Assembly: GCF_900109495.1 (NCBI RefSeq)
Contig: NZ_FOAA01000018.1
Coordinates: forward strand, 1 to 64,000
Direction: 5' to 3'
From: Ectothiorhodospira marina
Lineage (GTDB): Bacteria; Pseudomonadota; Gammaproteobacteria; Ectothiorhodospirales; Ectothiorhodospiraceae
Length of the DNA stretch: 64,000 bases
Shown here piece by piece: positions 26,197 to 35,091 of this stretch (its first letter is position 1; the number at the start of each line of letters is the position of its first letter). A program made the position numbers and the translations under genes. Below the pieces are notes generated by a model. That model searched no databases, was not told the origin of the DNA, and worked only from the letters and a program-made list of their open reading frames with translations.

Positions 26197-27366
26197 ATGG
26201 AAACAGTCCCTTTCATCGACCAGCCCGAGGCGCTCACGGCCTTTTGTGATCGGCTCCAGGGCGTGGAATGGTTTGCCCTGGACACGGAATTCATCCGCGA
26301 GAAGACCTATTACCCGCAGCTCTGTCTGATTCAGGTGGCCACCCCCGAGGAAGTCGCCTGCATCGATCCGCTCAATCTGGAGGATCTCTCACCGCTCATC
26401 CACCTGCTGTTCGACCCGAACATCACCAAGGTGTTGCACGCGGCGAGCCAGGATCTGGAGATCTTTTTTCATCAACAAGGCCGCGTGCCCGGCCCCATCT
26501 TCGACACCCAGGTGGCTGCCTCCCTGTTGGGCCATGGGGATCAGGTCGGCTATGGCAAACTGATCCAGCTGGTACTGGGCGTGGAACTGGAAAAGGGGCA
26601 GTCGCGCACCGACTGGGCCCAGCGCCCACTGGAGCCCGTACAGCTCAGTTATGCCGCCGATGACGTGCATTACCTGGCCCAGGCCTACCCGGTGATGCGC
26701 CAGGCCCTGGAGGACAACGGGCGTCTGGCCTGGCTGGAGGACGATTTTCAGCGCATGCAGGATCCGCGCACCTACCAGCCCGACCCGGAGACCATCTGGC
26801 GGCGCCTGAAGGGCATCAACACCCTGCGCGGCGAACAGGCCCTGGCCGTGGCCCGCAACCTGGCCCGCTGGCGTGAACAGGAAGCCATGCACCTGGATCG
26901 TCCGCGCCGCTGGCTGCTGCAGGACGAGGTGATCCTGGATCTGGCCCGCCGCAAGCCCCGCGACCTCAAGACCCTGGAACGGGTGAGGGGCCTGGCGGAA
27001 CAGACCGCGCGCCGCCACGGCGACACCCTGCTGGAACTGATTCGCGAGGGGACCCAATGCCCCTCGGCCGACTGCCCCACCCTGCCCCCGCGGATACGCC
27101 TGGAACCTCATCAGGAAGCCCTGGTGGATGTGGCCATGGGCCTGCTGCGCCATCTGGCGCTGAAAAACGACATCAGCCCGGCCGCCATGGCCACCCGTCG
27201 TGATCTGGAGGCCCTGGTGTCGGGTGATCCGGAGTGCTCGCTCCTGCAGGGCTGGCGTGCCCGGCTGGCCGGACGGGAACTGGCAGCCTGGCTGCGGGGT
27301 GAACTGGAGGTATCGGTGCAGGGCAACGCATTGCAGTTAGACCGCGCTGGGAACCTGGAAAGATGA
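26197..27366 (+). CDS. rnd: Ribonuclease D
   Basis: A 389-residue 3'-5' exoribonuclease for tRNA 3' maturation. The DEDDy active site is visible: DTEFIREKTYYPQLCLIQ (Asp29, Glu31), the HAASQDLEIFF Asp and SYAADDVHYLAQAY. An HRDC domain follows (about residues 205-285, WRRLKGINTLRGEQALAVAR). AGGGGGC 7 nt before the ATG at 26197 supports this start over the TTG at 26191. It is a single gene, followed by slyD after 64 bp. Confidence 0.95.
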   Translation: METVPFIDQPEALTAFCDRLQGVEWFALDTEFIREKTYYPQLCLIQVATPEEVACIDPLNLEDLSPLIHLLFDPNITKVLHAASQDLEIFFHQQGRVPGPIFDTQVAASLLGHGDQVGYGKLIQLVLGVELEKGQSRTDWAQRPLEPVQLSYAADDVHYLAQAYPVMRQALEDNGRLAWLEDDFQRMQDPRTYQPDPETIWRRLKGINTLRGEQALAVARNLARWREQEAMHLDRPRRWLLQDEVILDLARRKPRDLKTLERVRGLAEQTARRHGDTLLELIREGTQCPSADCPTLPPRIRLEPHQEALVDVAMGLLRHLALKNDISPAAMATRRDLEALVSGDPECSLLQGWRARLAGRELAAWLRGELEVSVQGNALQLDRAGNLER

Positions 27367-27430
27367 AGTCGCCCCCGCATGCGCGTTAGACTGCACACTC
27401 ATTCATGAAAGAAGTTGGAGGAACGGCCGC

Positions 27431-27919
27431 ATGCAGATCGGCAGCAACAAGGTGGTAAGCATCGATTACAAGCTTACCGACGACGAAGGCCGGGTGATCG
27501 ATCACTCCTCCGAGCGTGGGCCCCTGGCCTACCTTCACGGGGCGGGCAATATCATTCCTGGGCTGGAAACAGCCCTTGAGGGCAAGCAGCAGGGTGACGA
27601 ACTCAGTGTTCGCGTAGAGCCGGCACAGGCCTACGGAGAGCGGGACGAACAAATGATCCAGACCCTGAGCCGCAGTCAGTTTCAGGGCGTTGATGAACTG
27701 GAAGTGGGCATGCAGTTTCACGCCGGCAGCCAGAACGGCGGGGTTCAGGTGGTCACGGTGGTGGCCATCGATGGCGATGATGTCACCATTGATGCCAACC
27801 ATCCGCTGGCCGGCACCACCTTGAATTTTGATGTCACGGTGCGTGAAGTGCGCGAAGCCTCTGCCGAAGAGGTGGAACACGGTCATGCGCACACCGATGA
27901 AGGGGCCAACGATCACTGA
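27431..27919 (+). CDS. slyD: SlyD-like FKBP-type peptidyl-prolyl isomerase
   Basis: A 162-residue isomerase/chaperone. The FKBP core is interrupted by an IF (insert-in-flap) domain, as in SlyD: VSIDYKLTDDEGRVIDHS, PLAYLHGAGNIIPGLETALE, then QAYGERDEQMIQTLSRSQF and GTTLNFDVTVREVREAS. The C-terminus has only a few histidines (VEHGHAHTDEGANDH), far fewer than the metal-binding tail of E. coli SlyD, so strong nickel binding is doubtful. GGAGG lies before the ATG. A bidirectional terminator follows. Confidence 0.9.
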   Translation: MQIGSNKVVSIDYKLTDDEGRVIDHSSERGPLAYLHGAGNIIPGLETALEGKQQGDELSVRVEPAQAYGERDEQMIQTLSRSQFQGVDELEVGMQFHAGSQNGGVQVVTVVAIDGDDVTIDANHPLAGTTLNFDVTVREVREASAEEVEHGHAHTDEGANDH

Positions 27920-27961
27920 TCGTCAAGCCGCTTGAAGAGGCCTGAGATTCATAAGGCCAAA

Positions 27962-27999
27962 AAAAACCCCGCCGGCGATCACTCACCGGCGGGGTTTTT
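27962..27999. terminator. Bidirectional intrinsic terminator
   Basis: A perfect 14-bp stem, AAAAACCCCGCCGG (27962-27975) with CCGGCGGGGTTTTT (27986-27999), encloses a 10-nt loop. It has A/T runs on both outer sides and so can stop slyD (plus) and the cold-shock gene (minus). Confidence 0.92.
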
Positions 28000-28020
28000 C
28001 ATGATCGAATTCCGGCTTAT

Positions 28021-28227
28021 TTAGCCTTCAACGGTCACGTTAACGGCCTGCAGACCCTTGGGGCCTTGCTGAACCTGGTAGTTGACCTTCTGGCCTTCAG
28101 CCAAGGTCTTGAAGCCATCAGCGGAGATCGCTGAGTAATGCACGAACACGTCGGCACCGCCATCTGCGGGGGCGATAAACCCAAAGCCCTTCGTTTCATT
28201 AAACCACTTCACAGTACCGGTAGACAT
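28021..28227 (-). CDS. CspA-family cold-shock protein, first copy
   Basis: A 68-residue single cold-shock domain: [20 protein letters not shown] carries the RNP1 motif KGFGFI, and DVFVHYSAI carries RNP2 VFVHY. Such proteins bind single-stranded RNA/DNA and melt secondary structure. The in-frame ATG at 28242 is rejected because MSTGTVKWF is the normal start. A long upstream region (371 bp to the next start) could hold a regulatory 5' leader. Cold induction is not assured, since many CspA paralogues are constitutive. Confidence 0.93.
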   Translation of the reverse strand: MSTGTVKWFNETKGFGFIAPADGGADVFVHYSAISADGFKTLAEGQKVNYQVQQGPKGLQAVNVTVEG

Positions 28228-28598
28228 TGATCCTAACCTCAATCTTTTCTTTCAGGTGAGTACAGCTCCATGCAGCGGGCCGGTGCCGACGTCGAACGGA
28301 CAACTCAAACCGCTACATGAGCCCAGTCTATCCGCTTCCCGCCCCGCACGCCATACCGGTATAACCCCAAGCACTGTATTCAAGGCGGCCGAAGCGAGTG
28401 CCCGGGGGATTTTCCCCTTCAGGATCAGGGTATTGGCCGAGCCTCAAATTGCACCATAATATTTACGGTTGAGGCCCGAATCCTCAGCCGAACTGCTCAT
28501 AAAGTAGAACGCCCCCCCCGGATTGGTGCCAGGCCTGCAAACGGGCTATCCTTGCCTCCTCGTTTCACCTCGTGCTCCCTGGACCCCGACGACCTGCA
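28228..28598. other. Intergenic region between a cold-shock gene and the sprT-like gene
   Basis: A 371-bp divergent gap without a credible ORF. It should contain the leader and promoter of the minus-strand cold-shock gene and the promoter of the sprT-like gene. An AT-rich patch at about 28441-28472 is the most promoter-like part. I see no convincing -35/-10 pair, tRNA or repeat. Confidence 0.5.
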
Positions 28599-29138
28599 AT
28601 GCCCCTTGATGATCCCCGCCAGCAGGCCATCCTGGAGACGGCCCATCGCCTGTTCACCCGCGCCGCTCAATGGTACGACATCACCACCCCGCCTCCGCCC
28701 GTGAAACTGAACCTGCGTGGCCGCGCCGCGGGTCAATGGCGCGTGGTCCACGGTGAGGAATCGTTACGCTTCAACCCGCACATCTTCGCACAGGACTGGG
28801 ACAACCACTTCCCCGATACCGTGGCCCACGAGGTGGCCCACAGCATCATCTACCGACGCTTTGGGCTGGGCACGGAGCGACGACGGCCCCATGGGCCGGA
28901 ATGGCGGGAAGTCATGTTGAAACTGGGCTTTGAACCCCGGGTGACCCATTCATCGGATCTCTCCGGCGTGCCCATCCGTCGTACCCGCAAGTTTCCCTAT
29001 CGCTGCAGTTGCAATGTGTACGCCCTGGGCACCCGGCGGCATCGCACGGCCCAGGCCGGGGAGCGCATCTACTATTGCCGCAACTGCGGCGAAACCCTGC
29101 GCTTTGCCCCGGAAGAACCATTGCCGGCCACCGGCTGA
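28599..29138 (+). CDS. SprT-like zinc metalloprotease-fold protein
   Basis: A 179-residue protein. The zinc-protease motif HEVAH (77-81) lies in DTVAHEVAHSIIYRRFG, followed by the SprT-type HGPEW. A C-terminal zinc ribbon is formed by Cys136/Cys138 and Cys160/Cys163 (CRNCG). Eukaryotic SPRTN degrades DNA-protein crosslinks; bacterial SprT is poorly defined. The ATG at 28599 (MPLDDPRQQA) is preferred to GTG 28572. No operon partner; a REP pair follows the stop. Confidence 0.85.
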   Translation: MPLDDPRQQAILETAHRLFTRAAQWYDITTPPPPVKLNLRGRAAGQWRVVHGEESLRFNPHIFAQDWDNHFPDTVAHEVAHSIIYRRFGLGTERRRPHGPEWREVMLKLGFEPRVTHSSDLSGVPIRRTRKFPYRCSCNVYALGTRRHRTAQAGERIYYCRNCGETLRFAPEEPLPATG

Positions 29139-29167
29139 TCCCCTGCCCCCGAACCGGGCATACCCCC

Positions 29168-29247
29168 GTGGGAGCGACCCTGGTCGCGAATGGTGGCGGC
29201 ACCTGGCTCTGGGTGCCTTCGATATTCGCTGGCAGGCCAACTCCCAC
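29168..29247. repeat. Pair of inverted Pseudomonas-type REP elements
   Basis: GTGGGAG-CGACCCTGGTCG-CGAA (29168-29190) contains a GCGACC/GGTCGC hairpin. An inverted, more decayed copy lies at 29225-29247 (reverse complement GTGGGAGTTGGCCTGCCAG, then CGAA). The pair sits between convergent sprT-like and uup genes. Head-to-head REP pairs are the usual mobile unit (BIME/REPIN) of the GTGGGAGCGG class. Confidence 0.8.
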
Positions 29248-29285
29248 CGCGCGAGGTTCCCTCGCACCTCAACCATGAGAACGCC

Positions 29286-31187
29286 TCAGCTGCCCGATTC
29301 CAGGGCTTCCCAGCGCTCATAGGCCTGGGCCAGATCGGCTTCCAGGGACTCCATCCGGGTTTGTACCGCAGCGATCTCGTCCTTGGACTGCTGGTAGAAA
29401 ACCGGATCTGCCATGGTCTGCTGAATGTCAGCCAATTCAGCCTCCAGGGTCTCGATACGCTTGGGCAAGGCCTCCAACTCCCGTTGGTCCTTGTAACCGA
29501 GCTTGGCCGGCTTGGGTGCCGGCTTCGCCTTGGCGGACTCCGCAGCACGCTGAGCCTTGGCCGATGCGCCGCCAGAAGACCCGGACCGGGATCTGGGCCG
29601 CTGCCGCAACCAATCGGAGTAGCCCCCCACGTATTCCTGGAAATGACCCTCTCCCTCGAAGGCGATGACGCTGGTGGCCACATTATCCAGAAAGTCACGG
29701 TCGTGGCTCACCACCAGCACGGTACCGGGGAACTCCACCACCCGCGCCTCCAGCATTTCCAGGGTGTCCGCGTCCAGGTCGTTGGTGGGTTCGTCCAGCA
29801 CCAGCACGTTGGCGGGACGCGTGAACAATTTGGCCAGCAGCAGGCGGTTGCGCTCGCCACCGGAGAGGGCCTTCACCGGCTGACGGGCGCGGGCGGGCTC
29901 GAAGAGAAAATCCTGCAGATACGACAGCACATGACGACTTTCGTCCCCCAGGGTGAGTCGGTCGCGACCCTCGCCCACGTTATCCATCACGCTGGCCTCT
30001 TCGTCCAGGGCAGCCCGGTGCTGATCGAAGTAGGCCACCTCCAGGTTGGTTCCCAAGCGGATATGACCGGACTGGGGCTCCAGCTGTCCCAACAGCAGCT
30101 TGAGCAGAGTGGTCTTGCCCGCGCCGTTGGGTCCGAGGATGCCGACCTTGTCGCCACGCATGATCAAAGAGGAAAAGTCCTGGATCACCGGCTTGTCGTC
30201 AAAACTGAAATTGACGTTCTCGGCCTCCACCACAATGCGTCCGGAAGGTGCCGCCGAGCGGGTTTGCAGGCGCGCTGTACCCTGGCGTTCACGCCGCTCG
30301 CTTCGCTCCGCCCGCAAGGCCTTGAGCGCCCGCACCCGCCCCTCGTTACGGGTGCGCCGGGCCTTGATGCCCTGACGGATCCAGGTCTCTTCCTGAGCGA
30401 GCTTCTTGTCGAACAGGGCATTTTGCCGCTCTTCTGCCTCCAGGGCCTCGGCCTTGCGCGTGAGGTAGGTATCGTAGTCACCGGGCCAGCTGGTGAGGCG
30501 ACCGCGATCCAGTTCGATGATCCGGGTGGCCAGTCGCCGCAGGAAAGCCCGATCGTGGGTAATGAACAGCAACGTGCCCTCAAACCCCAGCAGAAACTCT
30601 TCCAGCCACTCGATGGCGGCCACGTCCAGGTGGTTGGTGGGCTCGTCCAGCAACAGCAGATCGGGGCCGGTGACCAGGGCCCGGGCCAGTAGCACACGCC
30701 GTTTCAGGCCGCCCGACAGACCATGGAACGGGGCGTCCGCCTCCAGCCCCAGGCGCGACAGTACCGTCTCCACCCGTTGTTCCAGCATCCAGCCATCGGC
30801 CGCTTCCAGTTCGTGCTGGCACTGTTCCAGGGCCTTGAGCTGAGCCTCATCGGCCCCGGTTTCCATGGCGCGGATCAAGCCATGATAGCGGCGCACCGTC
30901 TGCCCCAGACTTCCGAGGCCATCGGCCACCACATCGTAGACACTGCCCTCAACTCCCTGGGGCACCGCCTGCTCCAGCATGGCCACCTTGAGGCCATCAC
31001 TGCACACGATGTCGCCATCGTCGGCCTGTACCTCGCCCTTGAGCATGCGCATCAGCGTGGACTTGCCCGCTCCATTGCGGCCCACCAGGCACAAACGCTC
31101 CCCGGGCTCGATGGTCAGGTCCACCCCATCAAGCAATGGGTGATGACCATAACTGAGTTGGATGTTGCGCATGACCAGCAAAGGCAT
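29286..31187 (-). CDS. uup: ABC-F ATPase Uup
   Basis: A 633-residue cytosolic ABC-F protein with two ATPase halves. The first has GRNGAGKSTLMR, the signature LSGGLKRRVLLARAL and LLLDEPTNHLD. The second has GPNGAGKTTLLKLL, LSGGERNRLLLAKL and LVLDEPTNDLD. A charged linker (Arg/Lys/Glu-rich) and a C-terminal coiled coil (LPKRIETLEAELADIQQTM) mark it as Uup, which affects ribosomes, transposon excision and branched DNA. ATG 31187 (MPLLVMRNIQLSYG) gives the usual length, while 31220 is also open. Confidence 0.93.
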   Translation of the reverse strand: MPLLVMRNIQLSYGHHPLLDGVDLTIEPGERLCLVGRNGAGKSTLMRMLKGEVQADDGDIVCSDGLKVAMLEQAVPQGVEGSVYDVVADGLGSLGQTVRRYHGLIRAMETGADEAQLKALEQCQHELEAADGWMLEQRVETVLSRLGLEADAPFHGLSGGLKRRVLLARALVTGPDLLLLDEPTNHLDVAAIEWLEEFLLGFEGTLLFITHDRAFLRRLATRIIELDRGRLTSWPGDYDTYLTRKAEALEAEERQNALFDKKLAQEETWIRQGIKARRTRNEGRVRALKALRAERSERRERQGTARLQTRSAAPSGRIVVEAENVNFSFDDKPVIQDFSSLIMRGDKVGILGPNGAGKTTLLKLLLGQLEPQSGHIRLGTNLEVAYFDQHRAALDEEASVMDNVGEGRDRLTLGDESRHVLSYLQDFLFEPARARQPVKALSGGERNRLLLAKLFTRPANVLVLDEPTNDLDADTLEMLEARVVEFPGTVLVVSHDRDFLDNVATSVIAFEGEGHFQEYVGGYSDWLRQRPRSRSGSSGGASAKAQRAAESAKAKPAPKPAKLGYKDQRELEALPKRIETLEAELADIQQTMADPVFYQQSKDEIAAVQTRMESLEADLAQAYERWEALESGS

Positions 31188-31274
31188 GAAGGTTCCGGCA
31201 AGGTTTGGGTGTACCGGCATTGTACCCGGAAGGCGCGGGTCTCAGACGATCACCCAAGCGGCCAGGTGACACCC

Positions 31275-32180
31275 ATGGCCCAAACATCAGTAAAATGGGA
31301 GGCTATCCACCCATCACCCGATGAGCATGCCTTGAAACTCCTGGCCTCTGAGTACCGGCACTGGCGCAACAAATCCATCACCCTGCTGGGGATGTCCGGC
31401 GTGGGCAAGACGCGTCTGTCTCACCTGCTGAGACGCGCTCACTGGTTCCATTACTCCGGCGACTACCGCATCGGCAGCCGTTATCTGGACGAGCCCATCC
31501 TGGACAATATCAAGCGTCAGGTGATGCACATCGAATTTTTGAGGGATCTGCTGCGCTCGGACTCCATCAGCATCGTCAACAACCTGTCGGTGGACAACCT
31601 TCAGCCGGTTTCCAGCTTCCTGGGCAAGCTGGGCAACCCGGAGAAGGGGGGGCTGTCACTGAAGGAGTTCAAGCGCCGCCAGCGCCTGCACCACGATGCC
31701 GAAGTGAACGCCATGCGGGATGTGCCGGATTTCATCCGCAAGGCCCATGAGATCTATGGTTTCGACCATGTGGTTAACGACGCTGGCGGCAGCGTGTGCG
31801 AGCTGGACGATCCCGGCGTGATGGAATTGCTGGCAGAGCATTCCCTGATCATCTACATCAAGGCCACCGATCGGGATGAGCGGGAACTGATCCAGCGAGC
31901 CGAGGAAAGCCCCAAGCCACTGTATTACCGGGAGGACTTCCTGGATCGGGAACTGGATGTCTATCTTGCGGAAAACAATCTGCGTTACGTGGCACAGATC
32001 GACCCGGATCAGTTCGTGCGCTGGATGTTCCCGCGCCTGTTCCGTGACCGTCTACCCCGCTACGAGGCCCTCGCGGAGCAGTACGGCTACACCATCACCA
32101 CGGATGAACTGGCACAGGTACAGAGCGAAGACCAGTTCAATGAATTGATCGAGCAGGCACTGGAAAGACAGGCCTACTGA
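31275..32180 (+). CDS. P-loop ATPase/kinase-like protein of unknown function
   Basis: A 301-residue cytosolic protein. A Walker A motif GMSGVGKT (39-46) sits in a segment reading SITLLGMSGVGKTRLSHLL. Later parts include HVVNDAGGSVCELDDPGVME and LLAEHSLIIYIKATDRDERE, the place of a nucleoside-kinase or Walker-B-like strand. It resembles a small-molecule kinase fold, but I do not recognise the family. ATG 31275 is the first after the divergent uup start. It lies 22 bp before metA and is likely co-transcribed, so a link to homoserine or methionine metabolism is possible but unproven. Confidence 0.6.
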   Translation: MAQTSVKWEAIHPSPDEHALKLLASEYRHWRNKSITLLGMSGVGKTRLSHLLRRAHWFHYSGDYRIGSRYLDEPILDNIKRQVMHIEFLRDLLRSDSISIVNNLSVDNLQPVSSFLGKLGNPEKGGLSLKEFKRRQRLHHDAEVNAMRDVPDFIRKAHEIYGFDHVVNDAGGSVCELDDPGVMELLAEHSLIIYIKATDRDERELIQRAEESPKPLYYREDFLDRELDVYLAENNLRYVAQIDPDQFVRWMFPRLFRDRLPRYEALAEQYGYTITTDELAQVQSEDQFNELIEQALERQAY

Positions 32181-32202
32181 ACCCCGGACCCGGATCACCA
32201 CC

Positions 32203-33276
32203 ATGCCGCTTGTTGCCAACTCTGAACTGCCCACCTTTGCCCGACTCCAGCAGGAAGGCCAGACGGTGCTGGCCGGTGCCTACGCTCTGCGTCAGGACAT
32301 CCGGGCCATGCATATCGGGCTGCTGAACATGATGCCCGACGCCGCCCTGGCAGCCACCGAGCGCCAGTTCTTCCGGCTGGTGGGCGAAAGCAACCAGATC
32401 GCCCAGTTCTATCTGCATCCCTTCACCCTGGACGCCCTGGAACGTGGACCCAAGGGGCGCGAGCATGTGGAGCGGCACTATGAGCCCTGGGAACGGATTC
32501 AGGAGCAGGGCCTGGACGCCCTGATCATCACCGGTGCCAATGTCACCCAGCCGGATCTCTCGCTGGAGCCCTTCTGGGAACCCCTGATCCAGGTGATCGA
32601 CTGGGCCCACGAGAACGTGACCTCCACCCTGTGCTCCTGCCTGGCCACCCACGCGGTGATGCAGTTCCGCTACGGTCAGACCCGCAGCCCTCTGGGCTTC
32701 AAGCGCTGGGGAGTGTATTCCCACCGGGTGGTGGATCGTACCCACCCCCTCGTGGCGGGCGTGAACACCCGCTTCGACGTGCCCCATTCCCGCTTCAACC
32801 ATGTGTCCCGGGAGCAGTTCGAGGCCGCCGGGCTCAAGGTGCTGGCGGAAAGCGAGGAGGCCGGCGTGCATCTGGCAGTGAGCGAGGACGAGTTCCGCAT
32901 CGTCTTCTTTCAGGGGCACCCGGAATACGACCTCATCAGTCTGCTCAAGGAGTACAAGCGGGAAGTCAGGCGCTACGCCGCGGGGGAACGCCCCGATTAC
33001 CCACCCATCGTGCAGAACTATTTCAGCCTCAAGAGTCAGGCCATCCTCGAAGAGCATCGGGAACAACTGAACCTGGCCCTGGCTCGCAATGAAGAACCCC
33101 CGGCCTTTCCCGAGCAACTCATCACCGAGCAACTGGACAACACCTGGCACGATACCGCCGAGGCGGTGATCAACAACTGGATCGGCAACGTCTACCAATA
33201 CACCCACATTGATCGCAAACGCCCCTTCCGCGACGAAGTGGACCCAGGCAATCCCCTGAATCGCACCCGGGGCTGA
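32203..33276 (+). CDS. metA: Homoserine O-acyltransferase, MetA type
   Basis: A 357-residue MetA-family enzyme that acylates homoserine in the first committed step of methionine synthesis. It shows IGLLNMMPDAALAATERQFF, LIITGANVTQP, the nucleophile segment TSTLCSCLATHA (Cys146 aligns with E. coli Cys142) and FFQGHPEYD (His239, Glu241). The residue that sets acyl-CoA choice in the family (Gly in E. coli for succinyl, Glu in acetyl enzymes) aligns with Thr115 here, so the donor is uncertain. The C-terminus is longer than in E. coli MetA. Confidence 0.9.
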   Translation: MPLVANSELPTFARLQQEGQTVLAGAYALRQDIRAMHIGLLNMMPDAALAATERQFFRLVGESNQIAQFYLHPFTLDALERGPKGREHVERHYEPWERIQEQGLDALIITGANVTQPDLSLEPFWEPLIQVIDWAHENVTSTLCSCLATHAVMQFRYGQTRSPLGFKRWGVYSHRVVDRTHPLVAGVNTRFDVPHSRFNHVSREQFEAAGLKVLAESEEAGVHLAVSEDEFRIVFFQGHPEYDLISLLKEYKREVRRYAAGERPDYPPIVQNYFSLKSQAILEEHREQLNLALARNEEPPAFPEQLITEQLDNTWHDTAEAVINNWIGNVYQYTHIDRKRPFRDEVDPGNPLNRTRG

Positions 33277-33305
33277 ACCAGCGCGCATCAAGAAGGACCC
33301 CGCTC

Positions 33306-34637
33306 ATGTCAGCACAACCACCCTTTCAGCAGCCCGCGCGGCCCGTGGTGGAACTCTACGAGACCCTCACGGGCGACGAGGACGCCCGCGTCTGCAAAGA
33401 CATCCCCGATGCCGCCTGCCGGGTACAGCCGGCCAACTTCTTCGTCCACCTGGTCTCCAACACCGCCTCCAAGATCGGCGATGAACTGGCCAGTGCCCGG
33501 CTGGTGCTGGCCTGGCTCATGGCCGCCCTGGGTGCCCCCGCGGCGCTGGCCGGTTTCCTGGTGCCCATCCGCGAATCCGGCTCCCTGCTGCCGCAATTGT
33601 TCGTGGCTGCCCACATCCGCCGCGCGGCGGTGCGCAAATGGTTCTGGGTGTGGGGCAGCGTGGGTCAGGCGGTGGCGGTCATGCTCATGGCGGTGGTGGC
33701 CCTCACCCTCACCGGGGCTGCCGCGGGCTGGGCCATCATCGGTCTTCTGACGCTGTTCGCCCTGTTCCGGGGGGTCAACTCCGTGGCCTCCAAGGACGTA
33801 CTGGGCAAGACCATCGCCAAACAGCGCCGCGGCACCCTCATGGGCTATGCCGCCGCCGCGGCCGGCGCCGTCACCCTGGCCGTGGGGGTGTGGCTCACCT
33901 TCCAGGCCAGCGAGGGCGCGGGCATTGGCTTCTTCGTGGCCCTGCTCATGATCGCCGGCGGGTTGTGGTTGCTGGCCGCTCTCGTCTTTGCCGCCCTCAA
34001 GGAAGCGCCAGGGGCCACCGAAGGCGGTGGCAATGCCGTCAGCGAAGGCCTGCGCTCACTGAACCTGATGCGCACGGATCGACCCTTCAGGCATTTCGTG
34101 ATCACCCGGGCCCTGCTCATGACCACCGCTCTGGCGCTCCCCTTCTATGTGATGCTGGCCCAGCAGGAAGGCTCTGGTGACATCTCCGGCCTGGGCATCC
34201 TGATCATTGCCACCGGCCTGGCCGGCGCCCTCAGCGCCCCCTTCTGGGGGCGCTTCTCGGATCGCTCCAGCCGCCAGGTGCTGATGCTCTCCGGGGCCAT
34301 GGCCGGGCTTCTGGGGATCCTGGTCTTCGCCCTGGTGACTGCAGACGTGGACTGGGCCGCCACCCCCTGGGCCTTCGCCGGCTACCTGTTCTTGATGGGC
34401 ATTGCCCACGCCGGTATCCGCCTGGGTCGCAAGACCTACCTGGTGGACATGGCCACCACCGAGACCCGCGCCGCCTACACCGCCGTGAGCAATACCCTGA
34501 TCGGCGCCCTGCTGCTGGTAGGCGGCCTGTTCGGCATGGTGGCCCAACTGGCCGGCACCGCCGCCGCCATCCTGGTGCTCTCTCTGATCACCCTGGCCGG
34601 CGTCGCCAGCGCCTGGCGCCTGGAAGAGGTGCAATAG
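33306..34637 (+). CDS. MFS-type transporter
   Basis: A 443-residue membrane protein with about 11-12 hydrophobic segments and a soluble N-terminus of 50 residues. Between helices 2 and 3 there is a basic loop (HIRRAAVRKWFW), and at mid-protein PFWGRFSDRSSRQVLMLSGA, the major-facilitator loop motif (GxxxDRxxRR-like). The SVASKDVLGKTIAKQRRGTLMG loop is characteristic of an uncharacterised MFS group. The substrate is unknown. It lies 29 bp after metA and may share its transcript; a REP pair follows. Confidence 0.8.
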   Translation: MSAQPPFQQPARPVVELYETLTGDEDARVCKDIPDAACRVQPANFFVHLVSNTASKIGDELASARLVLAWLMAALGAPAALAGFLVPIRESGSLLPQLFVAAHIRRAAVRKWFWVWGSVGQAVAVMLMAVVALTLTGAAAGWAIIGLLTLFALFRGVNSVASKDVLGKTIAKQRRGTLMGYAAAAAGAVTLAVGVWLTFQASEGAGIGFFVALLMIAGGLWLLAALVFAALKEAPGATEGGGNAVSEGLRSLNLMRTDRPFRHFVITRALLMTTALALPFYVMLAQQEGSGDISGLGILIIATGLAGALSAPFWGRFSDRSSRQVLMLSGAMAGLLGILVFALVTADVDWAATPWAFAGYLFLMGIAHAGIRLGRKTYLVDMATTETRAAYTAVSNTLIGALLLVGGLFGMVAQLAGTAAAILVLSLITLAGVASAWRLEEVQ

Positions 34638-34654
34638 GATCGGCTGCCCCTCCC

Positions 34655-34774
34655 GTGGGAGCGGCCCTCGGCCGCGAAGTTTTTTACAGGCGAAGCCTCA
34701 TGACCATCCAGCCCTGCCTCTATCCACAGAGCAAACATGGAGGCTGCGATCTTGGCGGGCAGGCCCGCTCCCAC
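34655..34774. repeat. Second pair of inverted Pseudomonas-type REP elements
   Basis: GTGGGAGCGGCCCTCGGCCG followed by CGAA (34655-34678), with a near-perfect inverted copy at 34751-34774 (reverse complement GTGGGAGCGGGCCTGCCCGC followed by CAAG). About 70 bp separate the two. They lie between convergent MFS and ilvM genes and match the class at 29.2 kb. Confidence 0.85.
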
Positions 34775-34809
34775 AAAAACCATGCCGACACAGGGGCGGG
34801 GGCGTTGGG

Positions 34810-35091
34810 CTAGCCGGCGGCCATTCGGGGGGCGTTGGCGGGTTCATCCGCTGCCCCGGCGGTGTGCAGGGCTGCCAGGTGTTCCACATCGCACAGCTTC
34901 TCCAACTGCCGGGCCAGCATGGAAGGGTCACGACTGCCAGCCACCTTGAGACGCACGTGATAGCGATGGCCGTCGTCATCCAGGCGCACATGCATGTCCC
35001 GCACCTCGAAACCCCGGGAGCGCACCGTGCGCAGAATTCGCTCAAGACTGCCATCGGCCGGTCGGGCCAGTAACTGAAATTGCGGGTTCAT
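34810..35091 (-). CDS. ilvM: Acetolactate synthase small subunit, IlvM type
   Basis: A 93-residue ACT-domain protein beginning MNPQFQLLARPADGSLERIL, with RGFEVRDMHVRLDDDGHRY and LARQLEKLCDVEHLAAL. It is the short regulatory subunit that activates and stabilises the IlvG-type acetolactate synthase. Its length is close to E. coli IlvM (about 87) and well below IlvN/IlvH types with longer tails. The ATG overlaps the ilvG stop as ATGA, so the subunits are translationally coupled. Confidence 0.88.
   Translation of the reverse strand: MNPQFQLLARPADGSLERILRTVRSRGFEVRDMHVRLDDDGHRYHVRLKVAGSRDPSMLARQLEKLCDVEHLAALHTAGAADEPANAPRMAAG

Noticed and set aside
29190-30692. 500-codon plus-strand frame
   Set aside because: It is antisense to uup, whose paired Walker and signature motifs are unambiguous.
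34638-34809. Possible small gene or sRNA between the MFS and ilvM genes
   Set aside because: The hairpin potential is fully explained by a REP pair; no start/stop of a credible ORF is visible.
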